From NCBI RefSeq assembly GCF_030812675.1, contig NZ_JAUSTE010000021.1, forward strand, positions 1-35,658: a DNA stretch of 35,658 nucleotides, given 5' to 3'. The notes under the pieces are model-generated. The model saw only the letters and a program-made list of their open reading frames with translations. It was not told where the DNA came from and searched no databases. The stretch comes from Sinomonas atrocyanea. Its GTDB lineage: Bacteria > Actinomycetota > Actinomycetes > Actinomycetales > Micrococcaceae. The position numbers were made by a program, and so were the translations under genes. The stretch's first letter is position 1; each line of letters opens with the position of its first letter. Positions 23,155 to 32,565 of the stretch are shown piece by piece.

Positions 23155-26120
23155 GCCCCGCATCCCAGAGCCACCGTCTCCCCGCCGAGAAGGCGCAGGG
23201 CGCGCGGATCGACCGCGAGAAGGCCCTGAAGTTCACCGTGGACGGGACCGAGTACACGGGCTTCGCCGGCGACACCGTCGCCTCGGCCCTGCTCGCCAAC
23301 GGCGTCATCGAGACCGCCCCGTCCCTGTACCTGGGCCGTCCCCGCGGCATCCTCGCCGCCGGCGTCGAGGAGCCCAACGCCCTGCTCAAGGTCCTCCAGC
23401 GCGGCGCCGGCGGCATCGACGAGTCGATGCTCCCGGCCCCCATCGTGGAGCTCACCGACGGCCTGGCCGCCGAGTACCTCTCCGGTCTCGGCAAGCTGGA
23501 CCCGCGCAAGGACGAAGCCCTCTACGACAAGAAGCACGTCCACACCGACGTCCTCGTCATCGGCGGCGGCCCCTCCGGCCTCGCCGCGGCCCGCGAGGCG
23601 GCCCGGACCGGCGCCCGCGTGATCCTCATCGACGACCAGCCCGAGCTGGGCGGCTCCCTCCTCTCCGCCCCGGCGGAGACGGTCGACGGCGTCCCCGCGC
23701 CCGAGTGGGTCGCGGCGGCTGCCGCCGAGCTCGCCGCGGCGGACGAGGTCACCGTGCTGACCCGCACGAACGCGTTCGGCTCCTACGACTCGAACTACGT
23801 CGTGGCCCTCGAGTCCCGCACCGACCACCTCGGCACCGAGGCGGCCCGCGAGCTGGGCGCCCAGGGCGTCTCGCGCCAGCGGCTGTGGCACATCCGTGCC
23901 GCCCAGGTGGTCCTCGCGACGGGCGCCCACGAGCGCCCGATCGTGTTCGCGGACAACGACCGCCCGGGCATCATGCTCGCCTCGGCCGCCCGCACCTACC
24001 TCAACCGCTACGGGGTGCGTCCGGGGTCCTCGGCGGTGGTCTTCACGACCAACGACTCCGCCTACGCCACGGCCCTCGACCTGGCCGCCGCGGGCGTTCC
24101 CGTCGGCGCCGTCGTCGACGCCCGCGCCGAGAAGACCGAGGCCGCCCGCGCGGCCGAGGCCGCCGGCATCCGCGTCCTCGCAGGGTCCGCGGTGAGCGGC
24201 ACCGAGGCCGGCACCGGCACCCGGCTGGGCGCCGTCGTCGTCCGCGGCCTCACTGCCGCAGGCGACGGAACGGTGGAGCTGACCGGCGAGGCCGAGCGGA
24301 TCGAGGCGGACCTCCTGGCCGTCTCGGGCGGCTGGAGCCCCGTGGTGCACCTGTTCAGCCAGCGCCAGGGCAAGCTGCGCTGGGACGAGGACCTCGCCGG
24401 CTTCATCCCGGCCGGCACGGTCGAGGCACAGCAGGTCGTGGGCTCGGCCCGCGGCTCCTACGCCACGGCGGACGTGGTCTCCGAGGGCGCCCACGCCGGC
24501 GCCGTCGCGGCCTTCAACGCGGGCTTCATCACCGAGGCCGGCCAGCACGCCACCGCCGTGTCCTCCCACCCGGCCGTCGCCTCGGCCCCGACCCGCCAGC
24601 TCTGGCTCGTGCCGGGCGAGAGCGGCGGCCCGGCCGACTGGAACACCCACTTCGTGGACTTCCAGCGCGACCAGACGGTCCACGACGTCCTCCGCGCGAC
24701 CGGGGCCGGCATGCGCTCGGTCGAGCACGTCAAGCGCTACACCTCGATCTCCACCGCCAACGACCAGGGCAAGACCTCGGGCGTGAACGCGATCGGCGTC
24801 ATTGCCGCCGCGCTCAAGGGGGACGGCGACGCCCCCGGCATCGGGCAGATCGGCACGACGACGTTCCGCGCCCCGTACGCCCCCGTCGCCTTCGCGGCGG
24901 TGGCCGGCCGCAAGCGCGGGGAACTGTTCGACCCCGAGCGGATCACCTCGATCCACCCGTGGCACGTGGAGCACGGCGCGAAGTTCGAGTTCGTCGGCCA
25001 GTGGCTGCGCCCGTGGTACTTCCCCCAGGGCGAGGAGACCATGGACGAGGCGGTGCTGCGCGAGTGCGCCGCCGTGCGCGAGTCCGTGGGCTTCATGGAC
25101 GCCACCACCCTAGGCAAGATCGAGATCTGGGGTGCCGACTCCGGCGAGTTCCTCAACCGGATCTACACCAACGCGTTCAAGAAGCTCGCCCCGGGCATGG
25201 GCCGCTACGGCGTCATGTGCGGCCCGGACGGGATGATCTTCGACGACGGCGTGACCCTCCGGCTCGACCAGGACCGCTACTTCATGACCACCACCACCGG
25301 CGGCGCCGCGAAGGTCCTGGACTGGCTCGAGGAGTGGCACCAGACCGAGTGGCCCGAGCTGGACGTGAACTTCTCGTCCGTGACCGAGCAGTGGACCACG
25401 GTCGCCGTGGTCGGCCCGAAGTCCCGCGCGGTCATCGCCAAGGTGGCCCCGGAGCTCGACGTCGACAACGACGCCTTCCCGTTCATGGCCTGGCGCGACA
25501 CCGTCCTGGCCTCGGGCATCCCGGCCCGTGTGTGCCGCATCTCGTTCTCGGGCGAGCTCGCCTACGAGATCAACGTCGCCGCCTGGTACGGCCTGCAGGT
25601 CTGGGAGGACGTGGCCGAGGCCGGCGCCGAGTTCGACATCACCCCGTACGGCACCGAGACCATGCACGTGCTGCGCGCCGAGAAGGGCTACCCGATCGTC
25701 GGCCAGGACACCGACGGCACCGTGACCCCTCAGGACGCCGGCATGGAGTGGATCGTCTCCAAGGCCAAGGACTTCGTGGGCAAGCGCTCCTACTCGCGGC
25801 TCGACACGGCCCGCGTGGACCGCAAGCACCTCGTGTCCCTGCTGCCCGTCGACCCGGCCTTCCGCCTCCCGGAGGGCACCCAGGTGGTGGAGCAGGGCAT
25901 CGCCCTCAACCCCGCCTACGGGCCCGTGCCCATGCAGGGCCACGTCACGTCGAGCTACCACTCGGCGGCGCTGGGGCGGTCCTTCGCCCTCGCACTCATC
26001 AAGAACGGCCGCAACCGCATCGGCGAGACGCTCACCGCCGTCGCCGGGGACCGGGTCGTTGACGTCCTGGTCGGTGAAACCGTCCTCTTTGACCCCGAAG
26101 GGAAGCGCCGTGATGGCTGA
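23151..26120 (+). CDS. soxA: Sarcosine oxidase alpha subunit
   Basis: The 989-residue alpha subunit starts at GTG 23151 with GGAGG seven bases upstream. An N-terminal ferredoxin-like domain (to about residue 110) lacks the cysteine cluster of a 2Fe-2S protein. The NAD/FAD-type fold follows, with [15 protein letters not shown] (fingerprint at 138-143). From about residue 600 to the end lies a GcvT-like aminomethyltransferase domain that binds THF and captures the methyl carbon as 5,10-methylene-THF. It overlaps soxD by 4 bp and soxG by 8 bp, consistent with stoichiometric coupled translation. Confidence 0.96.
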   Translation: MSPASQSHRLPAEKAQGARIDREKALKFTVDGTEYTGFAGDTVASALLANGVIETAPSLYLGRPRGILAAGVEEPNALLKVLQRGAGGIDESMLPAPIVELTDGLAAEYLSGLGKLDPRKDEALYDKKHVHTDVLVIGGGPSGLAAAREAARTGARVILIDDQPELGGSLLSAPAETVDGVPAPEWVAAAAAELAAADEVTVLTRTNAFGSYDSNYVVALESRTDHLGTEAARELGAQGVSRQRLWHIRAAQVVLATGAHERPIVFADNDRPGIMLASAARTYLNRYGVRPGSSAVVFTTNDSAYATALDLAAAGVPVGAVVDARAEKTEAARAAEAAGIRVLAGSAVSGTEAGTGTRLGAVVVRGLTAAGDGTVELTGEAERIEADLLAVSGGWSPVVHLFSQRQGKLRWDEDLAGFIPAGTVEAQQVVGSARGSYATADVVSEGAHAGAVAAFNAGFITEAGQHATAVSSHPAVASAPTRQLWLVPGESGGPADWNTHFVDFQRDQTVHDVLRATGAGMRSVEHVKRYTSISTANDQGKTSGVNAIGVIAAALKGDGDAPGIGQIGTTTFRAPYAPVAFAAVAGRKRGELFDPERITSIHPWHVEHGAKFEFVGQWLRPWYFPQGEETMDEAVLRECAAVRESVGFMDATTLGKIEIWGADSGEFLNRIYTNAFKKLAPGMGRYGVMCGPDGMIFDDGVTLRLDQDRYFMTTTTGGAAKVLDWLEEWHQTEWPELDVNFSSVTEQWTTVAVVGPKSRAVIAKVAPELDVDNDAFPFMAWRDTVLASGIPARVCRISFSGELAYEINVAAWYGLQVWEDVAEAGAEFDITPYGTETMHVLRAEKGYPIVGQDTDGTVTPQDAGMEWIVSKAKDFVGKRSYSRLDTARVDRKHLVSLLPVDPAFRLPEGTQVVEQGIALNPAYGPVPMQGHVTSSYHSAALGRSFALALIKNGRNRIGETLTAVAGDRVVDVLVGETVLFDPEGKRRDG

Positions 26121-26790
26121 GACGATTGCTGAAGTGACTGCCGCCCCGAGCACCGCCGGAGCACCGGCCCTGCGCCGCAGCCCCGCGGCCCACCTCTCCG
26201 GTGCGTTCGCCGCGGCGGCCGTTGCGGGAGACCGCGCCGTGGCCGTCCGCGAGGTCCCGTTCCTGACCCAGCTCGGCCTGCGCGCCGTGCCCGGGTCGGC
26301 GGGGGCCGCCGCCCTCGAGTCCGCGCTCGGCACCTCGCTGCCCGCAGGGCACGGGAAGACCTCCGCGGGCGGCGGCTACACCCTCCTGTGGATCGGACCC
26401 GACGAGTTCCTCGCCGTGGCCGACGAGGCCCCGAGCTCCGCCACCGAGGACCGCGGGCCCGCCGAGGCGGCCCGCCTGGGCACGGCGCTCGGCGAGGCCG
26501 GCGCGCGGACCCCGGGCGCCGTCGTCGACCTCTCCGCCAACCGGACCACGTTCGAGCTCACCGGGCCCAGCGCCCGCGCGGTGCTCGAGAAGGGCGTCTC
26601 CTTCGACCTGCACCCGCGGCACTTCGCCGCCGGCACGGCCATCGCGACGATCCTGGACCACGTGCCCGTCCTCGTGTGGAAGACGGGAGAGGAGACGTAC
26701 CGGGTCCTGCCGCGCGCGTCCTTCGCCGACCACGTTGGCCGCTGGCTCATCGACGCGATGCGCGAATTCGCGGCTCCGGAGGTGCGGTAG
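26113..26790 (+). CDS. soxG: Sarcosine oxidase gamma subunit
   Basis: The 225-residue gamma subunit is related to the GcvT fold ([13 protein letters not shown], then [25 protein letters not shown]) and completes the sarcosine oxidase heterotetramer. The ATG at 26113 lies inside the end of soxA (8-bp overlap); a GTG one codon upstream is possible. It is followed after 3 bp by purU. Confidence 0.93.
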   Translation: MAETIAEVTAAPSTAGAPALRRSPAAHLSGAFAAAAVAGDRAVAVREVPFLTQLGLRAVPGSAGAAALESALGTSLPAGHGKTSAGGGYTLLWIGPDEFLAVADEAPSSATEDRGPAEAARLGTALGEAGARTPGAVVDLSANRTTFELTGPSARAVLEKGVSFDLHPRHFAAGTAIATILDHVPVLVWKTGEETYRVLPRASFADHVGRWLIDAMREFAAPEVR

Positions 26791-26793
26791 CCG

Positions 26794-27690
26794 ATGGCGG
26801 GCCAGGCGCGCGAGTACGTCCTGACGCTCGACTGCGCCGAGGGACCCGGGATCGTGTACGCGGTCTCCGGGTTCCTCGCCGAGCGCGGGTGCGACATCGT
26901 GGACATCAAGCAGTTCGGGGACCGCCGCGGCGGGCACTTCTACATGCGGGTGCACTTCGAGGCGCCTGCCGCGGAAGTCGGCGCGGAGGGTGCGCCCCAG
27001 GGCACGGATGACGACGGCGATCGCCTCCGCACCGAATTCGCACCGGTGGCGGCGCGGTTCGGCATGGAGTGGAAGCTGCGCCCGGCGGGCGAGCGGACGC
27101 GCGTGCTGCTCATGGTCTCCAAGTTCGGCCACTGCCTCAACGACCTGCTCTTCCGGGCGCGGGTGGGCGAGCTGCCGATCGACATCGTGGCGGTCGTCTC
27201 CAACCACGAGGACCACCGCGGGCTCGTGGAGTGGCACGGCATCCCCTACCACCACATCCCGGTGACCCAGGAGACCAAGCCCGAGGCGGAGGCCAAGCTC
27301 CTGGCGCTCGTGGACGCGTACGCGGTGGAGCTCGTCGTGCTCGCCCGCTACATGCAGGTCCTCTCCGACCAGCTGGCCACGAAGATGTCGGGCCGGGTGA
27401 TCAACATCCACCACTCGTTCCTGCCCTCGTTCAAGGGCGCCAAGCCCTACCACCAGGCGTGGGAGCGCGGGGTCAAGACCGTGGGGGCCACGGCCCACTA
27501 CGTCAACGCCGAGCTCGACGAGGGGCCGATCATCGCCCAGCAGGTCATCGAGGTGGACCACACCCACGCGCCCGAGGACCTCGTGGCGGTGGGCCGGGAC
27601 GCCGAGTGCAAGGCGCTCTCCAACGCGGTGCGCTGGCACTGCGAGGGTCGCGTGATCCTCAACGGCAGCCGCACCGTGGTGCTGCGGTAG
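26794..27690 (+). CDS. purU: Formyltetrahydrofolate deformylase
   Basis: PurU hydrolyses 10-formyl-THF to formate and free THF. The 298-residue protein has an N-terminal ACT domain (residues about 8-90) and a C-terminal formyltransferase domain with catalytic N204, H206 (INIHHS) and D242 (LDEGPI). It starts 3 bp after soxG, so it is part of the glyA-sox operon. In that setting it recycles folate loaded with C1 units by sarcosine oxidase, disposing of surplus carbon as formate. It converges with the exporter gene at 27710. Confidence 0.95.
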   Translation: MAGQAREYVLTLDCAEGPGIVYAVSGFLAERGCDIVDIKQFGDRRGGHFYMRVHFEAPAAEVGAEGAPQGTDDDGDRLRTEFAPVAARFGMEWKLRPAGERTRVLLMVSKFGHCLNDLLFRARVGELPIDIVAVVSNHEDHRGLVEWHGIPYHHIPVTQETKPEAEAKLLALVDAYAVELVVLARYMQVLSDQLATKMSGRVINIHHSFLPSFKGAKPYHQAWERGVKTVGATAHYVNAELDEGPIIAQQVIEVDHTHAPEDLVAVGRDAECKALSNAVRWHCEGRVILNGSRTVVLR

Positions 27691-27709
27691 CCGCAGCGCC
27701 CCGCGAAGG

Positions 27710-28669
27710 TCATCTTCCGGGGGCGTCCGTCCTCGCGGCGGCGTCCCCCGGGAGGTGGCCTTCTGCCGTGCGGCCGGCTCTGCGCGCGCCGCTGCGTCCG
27801 GCCCGCAGGCCCAGGTAGCTGCCCGCGAGCACGAGCAGGCCGCCGAGGAAGAGAGCAGGGGTGAGCGCCTCGGAATCGAGCAGCGAGGAGACGATGACCG
27901 CCGGGATGGGCACGAACAGGAACTGGTAGGAGGTCGCCGAGGCGCTCCAGCGCCGCAGCACGTACAGGAACGCCGCGAAGAGGATGAGCGTCGAGACGAC
28001 GAGGAAGCCGAACGCCGCGAACGTCTCCCCGCGCACCGGCACCCTCCAGCGCTCGCCGGCCAGGGGCGAGGCCACGGCCAGGGCCACCGCGCCCACCGCC
28101 ATCCCGACCGCGTTGAGCGGGGCGCCCGGGACCGGCGGGAAGACCTTGACGACCACGGCGCCGGCGCCGATGGAGACTGCTGCTGCGGCCATGCAGGCGA
28201 TGCCCAGGAGTGAGGAGGCGGAGAACGCCGTCGTGCCCGCCCCGCTGACCACGGCGATGCCGGCGACGGCCACGAGCGTTCCCGCGAACCGGCGCCAGCT
28301 GAACGCCTCGACCCCGGCGCCGGCGGCGATCAGCAGCGTGGCCAGCGGCACGGAGGCGAGCACGATCTGCGCGAGCCCCGCGTGCACCTCGCGGAGGGCC
28401 TCGTAGATGAAGCCGTAGGCCAGGCCGAAGTTGAGCAGCCCGTACAGCAGCGCCCCGGCCAGGGCCCTTCCCCGCGGCCAGGCCCGGCGGCCGGCGGCGG
28501 CGACGGCGGCGAAGACGAGGGCCGCGACCGCGAAGCGCGCCGCGGCGCCGAACAGCGGGTCGAGCTCGCGGTTGCTGTAGCGGATCGCGACGGCGTTGCC
28601 GCCCGTGACGACCACCGCCGCCACGAACACCGCCGCAGTGTGCACGTCCCGGCCGCCTGCAGCGCTCAC
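27710..28669 (-). CDS. EamA/DMT-superfamily transporter
   Basis: This 319-residue protein has two EamA repeats and about ten hydrophobic segments. The start was placed at GTG 28667-28669 (VSAAGGRDVHTAAVF), just before the first helix, with GAGGGG upstream; longer in-frame reading has no hydrophobic or family-like sequence. DMT exporters pump amino acids or other metabolites out of the cell, and the substrate is unknown. The reading frame ends in a polar Arg/Gly tail. It lies 32 bp behind the flavodoxin-like gene and may be cotranscribed with it. Confidence 0.85.
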   Translation of the reverse strand: MSAAGGRDVHTAAVFVAAVVVTGGNAVAIRYSNRELDPLFGAAARFAVAALVFAAVAAAGRRAWPRGRALAGALLYGLLNFGLAYGFIYEALREVHAGLAQIVLASVPLATLLIAAGAGVEAFSWRRFAGTLVAVAGIAVVSGAGTTAFSASSLLGIACMAAAAVSIGAGAVVVKVFPPVPGAPLNAVGMAVGAVALAVASPLAGERWRVPVRGETFAAFGFLVVSTLILFAAFLYVLRRWSASATSYQFLFVPIPAVIVSSLLDSEALTPALFLGGLLVLAGSYLGLRAGRSGARRAGRTAEGHLPGDAAARTDAPGR

Positions 28670-28701
28670 CCCCTCAGTGTGCGCCTGCCCGGGCTCCCGG
28701 G

Positions 28702-29457
28702 CTATCCGCGGTATTCGGGGTTGGGGTGGTCGGGGTTGGAGAGGTCCCAGTTCGCGACGACGTTGCCGTGCGCGGGGATCCCGCCGGCATCCCTGATCCG
28801 CCGCGCCGTGTGGAGCATGTTCCACGCGGCGAAGACCGCATTGCGCGTGGTCCAGTGGTTGCGGGCGCCCCGGTTGTCGTCCAGGTAGGACGGTCCGGGG
28901 CCTGCCTCGCCGTTCCAGTACGCGTCCGCCTGGGGCGGGATGGTGAAGCCGATGTGGCTGAGGGCGTACAGCAGCTGCGCGGCGCAGTGCTTGCCGCCGT
29001 CCTCGTTGCCGGTGACGATCACGCCGCCGACCTTCCCGTAGTACGCCCACTGGCCGCGCTCGTTGGCCTCGCCCGAGTACCCGTAGAGCCGCTCGACCAC
29101 CTTCCGCGTCACCGAGGACTGGTCGCCCAGCCACGTCGGGGTCGCGAGGACCACGATGTCCGCGGGCTCGATGAGCGAGCGGTACAGGTCCGGGAACGCG
29201 TCGGTCTCCCACCCGTGCCCGCGCATGTCCGGGTAGACGCCGGGCGGGATGTCGTGGTCCACGGCCCGGATCTCGTCCACGCGGGCGCCCACGCCCTCGA
29301 GGACATGCCTGCTCACGGCGATCAGGCCGTCGGTGTGGCTCTGCTCCGGGCTGCGCTTGAGCGTGCCGTTGAGGTACACGGCGCGCAGGTCCGAGAAGTC
29401 GGCGGTGCTCGCCGCGATCTCGGCGTCGATGAACGCCTGGACTGATGGCGGCAGCAT
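28702..29457 (-). CDS. Flavodoxin-like / NADPH-dependent FMN reductase family protein
   Basis: The 251-residue protein has a flavodoxin-like fold: a first strand and phosphate loop (VYLNGTLKRSPEQSHTD, about residues 28-44), then VVLATPTWLGDQSS and GVIVTGNEDGGKH, the segments that cradle FMN in this family. It probably reduces quinones, flavins or similar acceptors in the cytoplasm. The ATG has GAAGGAG upstream. Its relation to the neighbouring pathways is not clear. Confidence 0.85.
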   Translation of the reverse strand: MLPPSVQAFIDAEIAASTADFSDLRAVYLNGTLKRSPEQSHTDGLIAVSRHVLEGVGARVDEIRAVDHDIPPGVYPDMRGHGWETDAFPDLYRSLIEPADIVVLATPTWLGDQSSVTRKVVERLYGYSGEANERGQWAYYGKVGGVIVTGNEDGGKHCAAQLLYALSHIGFTIPPQADAYWNGEAGPGPSYLDDNRGARNHWTTRNAVFAAWNMLHTARRIRDAGGIPAHGNVVANWDLSNPDHPNPEYRG

Positions 29458-29545
29458 GGGCCGTCTCCTTCCGTACAGGGTCCCTCCCCAGCCACGATGC
29501 TAGGCGCGCCGGCGACCGGAGGGGAGTGGCGGCGTCGTGCGCAAG

Positions 29546-30835
29546 TCAGGCCCGCTGCGGCGCCGGCCCATGGGAGCGGATGGCGAGGAAGCCCGAGGCG
29601 GCCATCACCACGAGCGCGCCCAGGACCAGGGCGAGGGGGGCCTGCCAGTTGCCGGCCGCCTCGTGGAGCCCGCCCATGATGATCGGGCCGGTCGAGGCGA
29701 CGGCGTAGCCGACCGACTGGATGAGCGCCGTCATCCGCCGGTTCTCGTCGAGCGAGCGGGCCCGGTTGATCACCACCGTGAACACGACCGTGAACGTGCC
29801 GCCCTGGGCGATCCCGCCCAGCACCGCCCACAGGATCCACACGCCCGGCGCCACGAGGAGCCCCGCGGGGAGCACGACCCAGCACGCGGCCACGAGGGCG
29901 AACAGGCGCATCGGCCCCCACCCGAACAGGTGGGCCAGGGCCGGGACGAGGAGGGGCCCCGCGATCGCGAACACCTGCAGGAGGCTCGCGCCGAGGCCCG
30001 CCTCGGAGGGCGTCATCCCCTGGGTCTGGACGAGGTAGCTGGGCAGCCACAGGGTCATGGCGTAGTAGCCCACGTTGTGCAGCGCGAACGTGAGCGTGAA
30101 CAGCCACATCATGCGCCGGTTGGCCCGGCTGACCCCGGGCTGCGGGACGATCGGCAGGGGGCCCGTCTCGGTTCCCGGCAGCGCCTGCGCGGCCTTGAGC
30201 TCCGCCCGGCGACGCACCGCCTCCCGGGCGAGCCGGCCCGGGAAGTCGGCGTCCGACCAGCGGGGGCCGTCCTTGCCCGGCGGGAAGACGAAGAACCATG
30301 CGCCCGCGGCGATCGCCGTGAGGCCGAGCCAGGACACGAGCGAGCCCTGCCAGCCGATCGCCGCGGCGAGCGGGGCGGTCAGCGCGGAGGCGAGCGTGGT
30401 GCCCACGTTCACGGCCGCGGTCGTGACACCCGTCATGAGCCCGGCGCGGAGGGGGAAGTCGCGCCCCACGAGCAGCGGCGTGGCCACATTGACGATCGTC
30501 ATCGCCACACCGATCACCACGGTGCCGATCAGCGCCCCCGGCGCGCCGCCGAAGGAGCGGATCGCGACGCCGGCGGCCAGGCCGCCGAAGAAGTACAGGA
30601 CCGCGTGGTTGATGCCGATCCTGCCCATGAGCCAGGCGGCGGCCGGGGTCACGAGCCCGAAGCACAGCACCGGGATCGAGGCGAGGAGGCCGACGACGGC
30701 GGCGCTCAGGCCCGTGTCCCGCTGGATGTCGCCCAGCACCGGGCCGAGGGCGACGACGGGGGCCCGGGAGTTGAGGGACATGAGGCCGACGGCGATCAGT
30801 GCCAGCGCCGCGGTGCGGCTGATCCGGCGGGTCAC
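29546..30835 (-). CDS. MFS transporter, CynX/NimT-like
   Basis: This 429-residue carrier starts at GTG 30833-30835 with AAAGGA upstream. The opening LNSRAPVVALGPVLGDIQRDTGLS and the AAAWLMGRIG loop are typical of the CynX/NimT group, named after a putative cyanate transporter and a nitroimidazole-resistance carrier. Substrates of most members are unknown. It is divergent from the tautomerase gene, and the shared gap holds three copies of a TTTGTCAGGACAAA-type palindrome, so its expression may be tied to the inositol genes. Confidence 0.85.
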   Translation of the reverse strand: MTRRISRTAALALIAVGLMSLNSRAPVVALGPVLGDIQRDTGLSAAVVGLLASIPVLCFGLVTPAAAWLMGRIGINHAVLYFFGGLAAGVAIRSFGGAPGALIGTVVIGVAMTIVNVATPLLVGRDFPLRAGLMTGVTTAAVNVGTTLASALTAPLAAAIGWQGSLVSWLGLTAIAAGAWFFVFPPGKDGPRWSDADFPGRLAREAVRRRAELKAAQALPGTETGPLPIVPQPGVSRANRRMMWLFTLTFALHNVGYYAMTLWLPSYLVQTQGMTPSEAGLGASLLQVFAIAGPLLVPALAHLFGWGPMRLFALVAACWVVLPAGLLVAPGVWILWAVLGGIAQGGTFTVVFTVVINRARSLDENRRMTALIQSVGYAVASTGPIIMGGLHEAAGNWQAPLALVLGALVVMAASGFLAIRSHGPAPQRA

Positions 30836-30910
30836 GGGGATCCTTTCGGCAGGGGAGGGAGCCCTCTCACCTTCTCACGGGCGGGCCCGGGGTCCGCCGC
30901 ATGTGACGCC

Positions 30911-31004
30911 CTTGACCTGACAAAGTTCCCACGGAGGAAAGTTTGTAAGGACAAAGTGTTGCCGCCACGGCGCCGGAGGGGTAGGGTTGATTTGTCAGGA
31001 CAAA
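30911..31004. promoter_or_regulatory. Three TTTGTCAGGACAAA-type operators
   Basis: Matches lie at 30911-30924 (reverse strand, TTTGTCAGGTCAAG), 30942-30955 (TTTGTAAGGACAAA) and 30991-31004 (TTTGTCAGGACAAA, a perfect palindrome with 6-bp arms). Two further copies precede iolC. The spacing suggests a repressor that controls the tautomerase and possibly the divergent MFS gene. The regulator itself is not in the window. Confidence 0.7.
30959..30987 (+). promoter_or_regulatory. Promoter of the tautomerase gene
   Basis: TTGCCG (30959-30964) and TAGGGT (30982-30987) are separated by 17 bp. The perfect operator at 30991-31004 begins 4 bp after the -10, over the expected start of transcription. Confidence 0.55.
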
Positions 31005-31029
31005 GTACCAGAGTGAAGGATCCGCCTCC

Positions 31030-31434
31030 ATGCCCCTCGTCCGCATCGACGTCGCCGCCGGCCGCACCCCCGAGCAGCTTGCCCGCATCAGCCGGGCCAT
31101 CCATGAGGCCATCCTCGCCGAATACCGGATCCCCGAACGCGACTACTTCCACATCGTCACCGAGCATGCCCCGGGCCAGATTGTCGCGCAGGATGCGGGC
31201 CTCGGATTCGAGCGCTCGGGCGGCGTGGTGATGATCCAGGTCTTCACGCAGGGAGGGCGCGGCCAGGAGGCCAAGGGGGCCCTCTTCGCCGCCGTGGCCC
31301 GCAATCTCGCCGACGCCGGCGTGGCAGGCGAGGACGTCTTCATCGGCTACGTCGAGAACACCGCGGGGGACTGGTCCTTCGGGTTCGGCCGCGCGCAGTA
31401 CGTCACCGGCGAGCTGGCGGTGCCCACCCGGTGA
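31030..31434 (+). CDS. Tautomerase family protein (Tautomerase_2)
   Basis: The 134-residue protein belongs to the 4-oxalocrotonate tautomerase superfamily, long (Tautomerase_2) type. After removal of Met, P2 becomes the N-terminal catalytic proline (MPLVRIDV). The conserved IPERDYFHIVTEHAPG and the C-terminal DWSFG are present. The enzymes move double bonds or hydrate/dehalogenate keto-enol compounds. The substrate here is unknown; the neighbouring inositol genes, whose intermediates are diketones and keto sugars, and the shared operators suggest a role in keto-enol conversion of an inositol intermediate (inference). A GAAGG site precedes the ATG. Confidence 0.9.
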   Translation: MPLVRIDVAAGRTPEQLARISRAIHEAILAEYRIPERDYFHIVTEHAPGQIVAQDAGLGFERSGGVVMIQVFTQGGRGQEAKGALFAAVARNLADAGVAGEDVFIGYVENTAGDWSFGFGRAQYVTGELAVPTR

Positions 31435-31456
31435 CCGCCGCCGGCTGACATGGCAA

Positions 31457-31486
31457 GTTGTCAGTACAAACCTTTGACAGGACATT
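31457..31486 (+). promoter_or_regulatory. Two operators and -35 box before iolC
   Basis: GTTGTCAGTACAAA (31457-31470) and TTTGACAGGACATT (31473-31486) match the TTTGTCAGGACAAA palindrome with two and three changes. The second contains a TTGACA -35 hexamer (31474-31479). The -10 is not certain. Confidence 0.6.
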
Positions 31487-31575
31487 AAATCTGTAGCAGA
31501 GTTGGACCTGTGGCCGACGCCACAGGCAGCGAAGCCGGCCCGGGCCACCGGGCGCACGAGGAAAGGCACCGCGAA

Positions 31576-32565
31576 GTGACCTACGACCTTCTCACGATGG
31601 GGCGCATCAGCGTCGACATCTACCCCAACGACATCGGCGTCGGCCTGGCGGACGTGACGAGCTTCGGCAAGTACCTGGGCGGCTCGCCGTCGAACGTCGC
31701 CGTCGCCGCCGCGCGCCACGGCCGCGCCACCGCCGTCGTGACCCGCACCGGCGACGACCCGTTTGGCAGCTACCTGCACCGCGAGCTGGCCAAGTTCGGC
31801 GTGGACGACCGGTTCGTCACCCCAGTCGCGGGGCTGCAGACCCCCGCGACGTTCTGCGCGATCATGCCGGCCACGCACCAGTTCCCGCTCTACTTCTACG
31901 GCCGCTTCCCCACGGCACCGGACCTGCAGATCCGCACCGAGGAGCTCGACCTCGATGCGATCCGGGACGCGCGGATCTTCTGGTCCACCGTGACAGGCCT
32001 GTGCCAGGAGCCCAGCCGCTCGGCGCACGTCGCCGCCCACGAGGCCCGCCCCCGCGCCGGGCTCGCCGAGGGCCAGTTCACGGTCCTCGACCTCGACTAC
32101 CGCCCCATGTTCTGGGATTCCGAGGACGCCGCCCGCGAGCAGGTCGTCCGCGTCCTGCCGCACGTCACGGTCGCAATCGGCAACGAGGAGGAGTGCGCGG
32201 TCGCCGTCGGCCACGGCACGCCGGACGAGCAGGCCGACCGCCTCCTCGCCGCGGGCGTGGAGATCGCCGTCGTCAAGCTCGGCCCCGAAGGGGTCATGGC
32301 CAAGACCCGCTCCGAGCGGGTGGTCTCCGCCCCCGTCCCCGTCGAGACCCTCAACGGCCTCGGCGCCGGCGACTCGTTCGGCGGGGCGTTCTGCCACGGC
32401 CTGCTGGCCGGGTGGCCGCTGGCCCAGGTCCTCGACTACGCCAACGCCGCCGGCGCGATCGTCGCCTCCCGGCTCTCGTGCGCCGACGCGATGCCGACGC
32501 CGGCCGAGGTCACCTCGCTGCTGGCCGAACGAGGCCGGCTCGTGCCCGAGGCGGTGGCCCAGTGA
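31576..32565 (+). CDS. iolC: 5-dehydro-2-deoxygluconokinase
   Basis: IolC phosphorylates 5-dehydro-2-deoxygluconate in myo-inositol breakdown. This PfkB/ribokinase-family protein of 329 residues opens with YDLLTMGRISVDIYP, the usual IolC start, and has GGSPSNVAVAAARHG near residue 35 and the catalytic GAGD (D266) in NGLGAGDSFGGAF. GTG 31576 was chosen because AGGAAAGG precedes it and because the family begins there; an in-frame GTG at 31510 would add 22 unlike residues. It is the first gene of an operon with 4-bp overlaps. Confidence 0.93.
   Translation: MTYDLLTMGRISVDIYPNDIGVGLADVTSFGKYLGGSPSNVAVAAARHGRATAVVTRTGDDPFGSYLHRELAKFGVDDRFVTPVAGLQTPATFCAIMPATHQFPLYFYGRFPTAPDLQIRTEELDLDAIRDARIFWSTVTGLCQEPSRSAHVAAHEARPRAGLAEGQFTVLDLDYRPMFWDSEDAAREQVVRVLPHVTVAIGNEEECAVAVGHGTPDEQADRLLAAGVEIAVVKLGPEGVMAKTRSERVVSAPVPVETLNGLGAGDSFGGAFCHGLLAGWPLAQVLDYANAAGAIVASRLSCADAMPTPAEVTSLLAERGRLVPEAVAQ

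Noticed and set aside
23094-26062. Long open frames antisense to and out of frame with soxA
   Set aside because: Low-complexity Arg/Gly/Pro or Asp/Glu/His-rich translations without family features; soxA explains the stretch fully.
31510-31575. N-terminal extension of iolC from GTG 31510
   Set aside because: The extra 22 residues are unlike the family start and lack a good ribosome site; GTG 31576 fits both.
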